Under the pieces are notes generated by a model, which was not told where the DNA came from, did no database searches, and worked only from the letters and a program-made list of their open reading frames with translations. This document shows, piece after piece, positions 58,509-64,000 of a stretch of 64,000 nucleotides of DNA. Each line of letters starts with the position of its first letter. Position 1 is the first letter of the stretch. This stretch comes from Stomorhina lunata (lineage: Eukaryota; Arthropoda; Insecta; Diptera; Rhiniidae), in NCBI GenBank assembly GCA_933228675.1, contig OW121741.1, positions 53,983,186 through 54,047,185 of the forward strand, read 5' to 3'. A program made the position numbers and the translations under genes.

Positions 58509-60299
58509 ATATTAATATGATTTTAGTTATTTACTTAATTTTTGATTTGATAAATAGTAAAATCGGTAAGAAAAGTTTAATTTAAGGAAAAAAAGTTCTT
58601 TGTAGAAAATATTCTTAAACTGATCTCAAAAACTACAAAAAAACAGGAAAACGGAAAATAGGGCTTGTCAAGAACAATGGATATAATAACTAAATTTAAA
58701 ATTGTAAGAAACTTAACTTATTACAATCAGAGTTTTAAGTCAAAAATGACTCTTGTCTGGCTTTAGTCGAGTAGATAACAGTGTCGATATAGCAAGTTTT
58801 TGATACTGCTTGGGCTAAACGGATATGTGGAGAAATTGATCTCACTGATTTCTGTGTCACTCCGTACAACTGAGCGTCGAATTGGCCAAATTGGCAAAAC
58901 TAAAATTAAAAATTGTGTAGCTCTCGGATAGTTTACCGATTCAGGATATTCCATAATTAACGATTTTTGCATATTCAGAAGTGAATGAGAAGAACAAAGT
59001 GTTAGACTTATCAAAACAACTTGCGGTATTGATATTAAAACAGTGCTCTGTAAAGTGATGAACAGATAAACTTGTAAGCGTTGCTAACGGAGTGACAAGA
59101 TGATCAAAGTCTTATTGAACTTTTTAACAAAGATCCAAAGAGAATCACAGAACGAAGTACTTGGAATCTGTAGAAGCTTACACTATCCGATCCGAATGTA
59201 ATAATGGAATTAAAACCATTTCGATTGCAATGATGTTATAGTATTTTCTAAACAATACATTTGACTTTGTTAAAAATAAACCTTAATCAGTTTTGAATTT
59301 ACATTTGATTCAGATCGATCATTTACTCCCTTTTCTTAATTATACTTTCTGGGTATAAGTATCAGTGTTCTTATCCAACTCTTTACTATTGTGGCTCTTT
59401 AAAAATATTCCATCGTAAAATGGCTCTTATTGCCTCATGCATGCCCTCCCCTGCAACGTTATTTAATGTTTAACACAATATTTATCTCTTAATCACTCGA
59501 AGTAATAAATTTTATCCCAATAAATCAACCCAAAAAAAATCATCAAACTAAATTCTAAAAATAAAAAAAAACGGCAACTTAAAATAATTAAAATTTAAGA
59601 GGTTTACATTTTAAGCACATTTTTTTGTCATAACTTTCAAAATATTAATTTTGTCTTTCACTCCCTCACCACAAATAATAAAACCAATATCTTTGTCTAC
59701 CACTATCTCCCCATAAATATTCTCTTTAATTTGCATCACCCTCTCACTTCAAATAATAAAAACAAAAGAAAACATGTTTTGCATACAATTTCTTTTGTTT
59801 GATTTTTAATGTTGAATTTCCTATGCATGTGAGTTTTCTTTAATGTGTTAGTAAGAATTTTAAATACTGAACCGATTCTTAAAAACTAAACCGATTTTAA
59901 TAAAATATAGATAATCTATGGAGTCTGATCTATGGAAAAATACCTTTCGAATGGTATAAAATTTTCCAGAATAAGCGTAAAAGGGATAATAAATGTATTA
60001 ATATTATAGATTAAATAAATAATAATATTATAGATTAAATTAATAAGTTTATAGTAAAACTCTGAAATATATATCGTTTTACTAATTTTTTATAAAAAAA
60101 TTTCATAAAAATTCAGGTATATTGTCAAAAATACGCTTACAATTTTAGCCCTGTAAAATATTTTTTAGCATTACATATTTAGTTCTGTCTACTCTGACTT
60201 TACGGAAATATTATTTTTTTTTAATTAAATTGTATATTATAATTAATATCTACGAGTATTATAACAATGTAAACGTAACATAATTATTTTTATTTTTAG
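58509..60299. other. Unit flank F (copy 3), ending in an intron acceptor
   Basis: This matches 9330-11132 with small indels. It ends ttatttttAG before the PAP2 remnant. No gene. Confidence 0.6.
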
Positions 60300-60919
60300 G
60301 AAAAACGTCAAAAACATAAAGCTTTGGAAGTAATCCTTTTAAAAGATGTGCATCTTACTAAACTACTTGTTTCAAATGTTTTAAAATACCCATGGATAAG
60401 TACTTAAAAAACCATAGCAAAAGTTTGGAAATATCATGTAACGGCATAGCTTGGATATCTATATGATTGGCGTTTATATATTTGTTTGGCAAACAGAATC
60501 TCTACGAACTGCAAATTAATATGCTCATTGGTATTATATTCCATATAATATGTATTGCTATATTAAAATCTATTTGCAGACGAAGAAGGCCCACTCCTCC
60601 AAATGATATGTTAGTTCTGGGTCCTGATAAATATAGCTTACCATTTGGTCATGCATCTAGAGCAACATTTATTACATTATTTTTTATTTTTTTAAGCCCT
60701 ATATCCAAAATTTTTTGAATGCCTCTTATAGTATGGTGTTTATCGGTATGTCTATCACGATTATTGATACAACGTCATTACATTCTAGATGTCACTGCTG
60801 GTATTTTAATTGGTTTCGTGGAAGCTTATTTAATGTATCTCCTTTGGATAAATGAAAATTCAGCACAATATATTATGAACTTTATAATAAATGATGAATT
60901 ACCGGTTGATGTTGAATGA
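60300..60919 (+). pseudogene. PAP2-superfamily phosphatase pseudogene, copy 3
   Basis: Same fragment as at 11133. It shares the early frameshift and the TGA at 60716-60718 with copy 1. It adds a private stop at 60464-60466, where copies 1 and 2 have TGG (Trp of WISIW). Motifs KSICRRRRP, PFGHASR and SRLLIQRHYILD are present. The shared lesions show that copies 1 and 3 descend from an already broken ancestor. Confidence 0.82.
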
Positions 60920-62433
60920 ATAAGGATTAGACTTATTTGTTTATACCAGCCACAAGCAAAATGATACTTTTGTATGTTAGTTTAAAAGAACACGTACAAA
61001 ATGAGAATTGACATGTTACATTTGTTTAATTTTACTGAAAATAACAGTATTATTTTTAATAAAAATGGCTTTCAAATATCTAAGATTTGTGTTTTAATAT
61101 TTAAGGTAATATGTAAAGGAAACAGACTAGCCTTAAATGTTTTGTTTTATCACAAAAACACAACGCAAAGATGGCTCAAAAGTAAATTCATGTACCTATA
61201 AATATACTATCTAATAAAAATTTATTTGAGCTCGAGGTGATGTCACTCACAGCTCCAGTCAATACAAATTATCATCTAATTAAATCTCAAATAGTATAAT
61301 GTTTTTAAATAAAACTATCTTGAAGGATGATTGTGAGGAAGCATCGCTCAGTCTAGACCTTTATATAACTTTCAAATATATTCAAGAATCAATTGTATAA
61401 AGGAATTATCGGGGTCTAATCCAACCTTAGAATTTTTGTCATAAGAATATAAAAACCAATTGATTTTATCAACAAGGACATAACACTTGTGGCTATGTAG
61501 TTTAATTCAAAACTTTTATCCATCATTAAATTTATTCTATTTTTAGAGTTATAAAATAGGGCAATATTGTAAATGGTTAAAATGTAATATTTTTAAACTA
61601 CAAAAGTATTGCGTGAAAGTTTTGGTGGGTAAAATAACAAATTTTTGATATTGCGTATTTTAAAATGTTTTAATATTTGAAATTTACATGTGTTAGTTTG
61701 ATCTTAGTTATTAATATTTTATTAAATTCTAATGTTCATAAGTCCTTCTGATTTAAACAAAACTTATTCGGAAGTTGTAACAATTAGAATTTTGGATTTA
61801 ACTTTTTTGTTTAATTAAGCTCATTTTTTAAATTAATAATTTTGTGTCCGCATTTTATGTCCCTTGATTATATTATGATTTTAGTACAAATAGGTATGTG
61901 ACTTTGGAATATATCATGACAAGAATCCACCCCAAAATACTGTTAGCTAGCAGAACAAAGGCGTTTTTCATTGGACAAAACTATGTAACTTTTTAACTAT
62001 TAAAGATTTTTTAGTAGTTCTTTTTTTAATCAATAGATAACATCTGTAGCTTTTTCGAGTGTAGGTTTTATTAAGATCGGTACAGTGGTTCTTAAGAAAT
62101 TTAAGCATGAAATTCAATTTTCGATGTTTTTCTTTTTTATTTTGTTTCAAATCTGCCAACTAATTTTTGACCCACTTCCTCCTAACCGATTTGGGCCACA
62201 AGTCGACCTTGGATAGCAATTTAATATTTTGTTATCCTTAGGGTGTCCCCTTTCTCGTTGAGGTATTTATAGTATTTTTATTAGGGTGGCTCAAATTTTA
62301 ATTTATGCTTAATAATACTTACATATTACCTAGTTTTTTTTTAATAAAAGAGTAACTTAATTTTTCTTTAAATATATATTTATTTGTAGTCATAAATAGA
62401 TTGTAGATAAATAAAATAATATATATAATATAT
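60920..62433. other. 3' flank of PAP2 copy 3, no gene
   Basis: This matches 11753-14295 without the jockey fragment and local duplication, and so serves as the reference for the empty site near 61630. No gene. Confidence 0.6.
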
Positions 62434-62735
62434 AATTCCCCGGTAACATTCCAATTGGAACAAGGGGTACTTCTCTCAGACAATGAGCTGCATCCGATTC
62501 TATTTTTAGACTCATTGAAAGGGACCTACGTTTTAACGCCGGCTCTGAACGGCAAATGCATTAGTTAGAGAAGTTTTACATAGCCTAATACTCAATAACC
62601 AGTGGCTAGCTGAGTTATGAGGTAAACCGTCGCTTTTTTGAAAATTTATTTTTTCAAGTGAGTCTGGCCAGGGATCGAACTTGGGCCTCTGGTATGCTAG
62701 GCGGATGACTAACCTGCTATACCACGGCGGTTCAC
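62434..62735 (-). repeat. tRNA-derived SINE-like element, copy 3
   Basis: Same as 14296-14596; the tRNA-like head is at 62734-62659 on the minus strand. Confidence 0.65.
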
Positions 62736-63069
62736 AAATAATATTTAATATTAATATTTGTATACTTTATTGCACTCAAATGTTAAATGCAAATTGTAAT
62801 TATTGTTTAATTGGCTGGAATATTTCTTGTAAATATTCAGTGAATAAATTTAGGAAGTTTTATTAAATGTCATAAAAGACCACTTATAATAATTTTTAGG
62901 TATAATAAAACCCTTTAACGCTGATGAGTAACAGGTTAGGTAACATTCCTTAAAAAATAGAAAATTTTAACTGTTAAAATTCATTCTGTACTTTACTGAA
63001 AGAAATTTTAAAGGTTTTTTCCCTATAATTTTTAGCAGGTAATTGAAACATCTGTGCAAAATGCAATAT
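62736..63069. other. Unit flank, no gene
   Basis: This matches 14597-14903, with about 35 extra bases near 63040 (ggtaattgaaacatctgtg). No gene. Confidence 0.6.
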
Positions 63070-63940
63070 TTTCAAAATTCTTTGAAAAATTCCCTGAAAA
63101 ATTCAGGGAAGTTTTTTTAAGATAAATTTGAATAAAAATTTAAGCCACTAATAACTTTCCCCTTATTGAAATAACTATTTGCAATTTGTATTTATGACAG
63201 TGAATGATTTCTTAAGTAATTTTACTAGCAATTTTGATAGAATTTTGCTTGTAAAAATGTTGAGTATTTTCATTAAAATAAAAAAAGTGTTCTACGGGCG
63301 GGTCCGGGCGGGTGCAAAAGTATATATAGGCTTAAAGGGAACACTCTTGGCTTTCTTTAGGTGGTTTCGATTTTTGTTTCCATTTTTCCCTTTAAAAGTT
63401 ATACACTACTAAACTTGAAATTTTATGAGTATATGGTGATTTTAAATTTATTACATAACACCTTAACTACAAATTATACAGGGTGCGCAAATACCATTTG
63501 TTAAAACCAACAGTCCACCCAACATAACAAAAAAACCGCAGCCCATTAGCATTAATAGTTTTCAAGAAATCGTAATTAATATGAGATCAAAAATTACAAT
63601 TTTTCTTTCATTTCTAAATTAACTAAAATTCCTTGTCTTTAGCAGCATGCCACGCCCACTACTGCGAATATTTTGACCAAATTTTTTGGTCACCTTAGTT
63701 TTGATATGTTTTCTTTCTGATGGTATAAAAATTTTAAAAATCTATGTCAACAAAAAATATAGGTTTTGGCCAATGAAATTTGATTCTGAACCACAGTACG
63801 TCGTATATCGCATAATAATATATATAAGTTGATTTATTTAACCATCACATCTAATACAAAACACCCTGTAAGTCTTTAACTTGATACGCCCCTGAACCTA
63901 TCCTTACGGATAACGGTGGTTGTATTTGTACATTCCATAA
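63070..63940. repeat. Unit segment S (long form, copy 3) plus LTR remnant
   Basis: Hairpin, GC-box/TATA stretch (about 63297-63330) and the LTR-end remnant (63815-63940), as in the other units. The remnant stops at ccataa, exactly where the primer site should begin. Confidence 0.75.
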
Positions 63941-64000
63941 TGTAACGAAGTTTCTCGTTACATAATATAATATATGTATAATATTATATTATTACTTTAT
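63941..64000 (+). mobile_element. Likely start of another LTR element, cut by the window end
   Basis: The unit sequence is interrupted at 63941 by TGTAACGAAGTTTCTCGTT, which forms an inverted repeat (TGTAACGA / TCGTTACA). A TG start at a break in the repeat unit suggests an inserted LTR, but only 60 bases are visible. Confidence 0.4.

Overview
The window comes from a higher dipteran (fly) genome and looks like a transposon-dense, probably heterochromatic, tandem-repeat region. Supporting signs are very AT-rich DNA, short dipteran-type introns, jockey, BEL/Pao and Ty3/Gypsy retrotransposons, a DINE-1-like element and a Src42A-like pseudogene. The species cannot be fixed from sequence alone; a calyptrate fly or drosophilid relative is plausible. 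I see no intact host gene.

The backbone is a tandem array of a roughly 9 kb unit. Each unit holds, in order: (i) a non-autonomous Helitron of about 2.5 kb (TC at the 5' end, hairpin plus CTAG at the 3' end, inserted between A and T) filled with 'ggtactttt' repeats; (ii) a solo LTR flanked by ATAT; (iii) a decayed PAP2-phosphatase gene fragment that keeps an intron acceptor; (iv) a tRNA-derived SINE-like sequence in reverse orientation; (v) a segment with GC boxes and a TATA-like motif; (vi) a remnant of LTR plus tRNA-Lys primer site. Helitrons start at 3529, 6023, 20198 and 55162. The first is a truncated copy created by a 2.496 kb tandem duplication.

Younger elements interrupt the array. 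From left to right: the 3' part of a BEL/Pao element (1-2590); a 5'-truncated jockey fragment (12449-13315); a full-length jockey LINE on the minus strand (15673-19890); a Ty3/Gypsy element that lost its 5' LTR (21996-27323); a complete BEL/Pao element with identical LTRs (30323-38962); an 11.7 kb Ty3/Gypsy-type element with deleted pol (39840-about 51582); and a DINE-1/Helentron-like element (about 51583-54108). A further LTR seems to begin at 63941.

Two things stand out. The element at 39840-51582 carries about 4.9 kb of extra DNA between pol and its 3' LTR. This holds an intronless, decayed Src-family kinase (SH3-SH2-kinase, closest to Src42A) fused downstream of an unrecognised Gln-rich coding remnant, plus minus-strand exons with consistent splice sites and phase. 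The BEL element at 30323-38962 carries an intact third ORF in the env position. It re-encodes the Gag zinc-knuckle block and a protease-like domain whose catalytic Asp is replaced, and a strong splice acceptor lies just upstream of its ATG.
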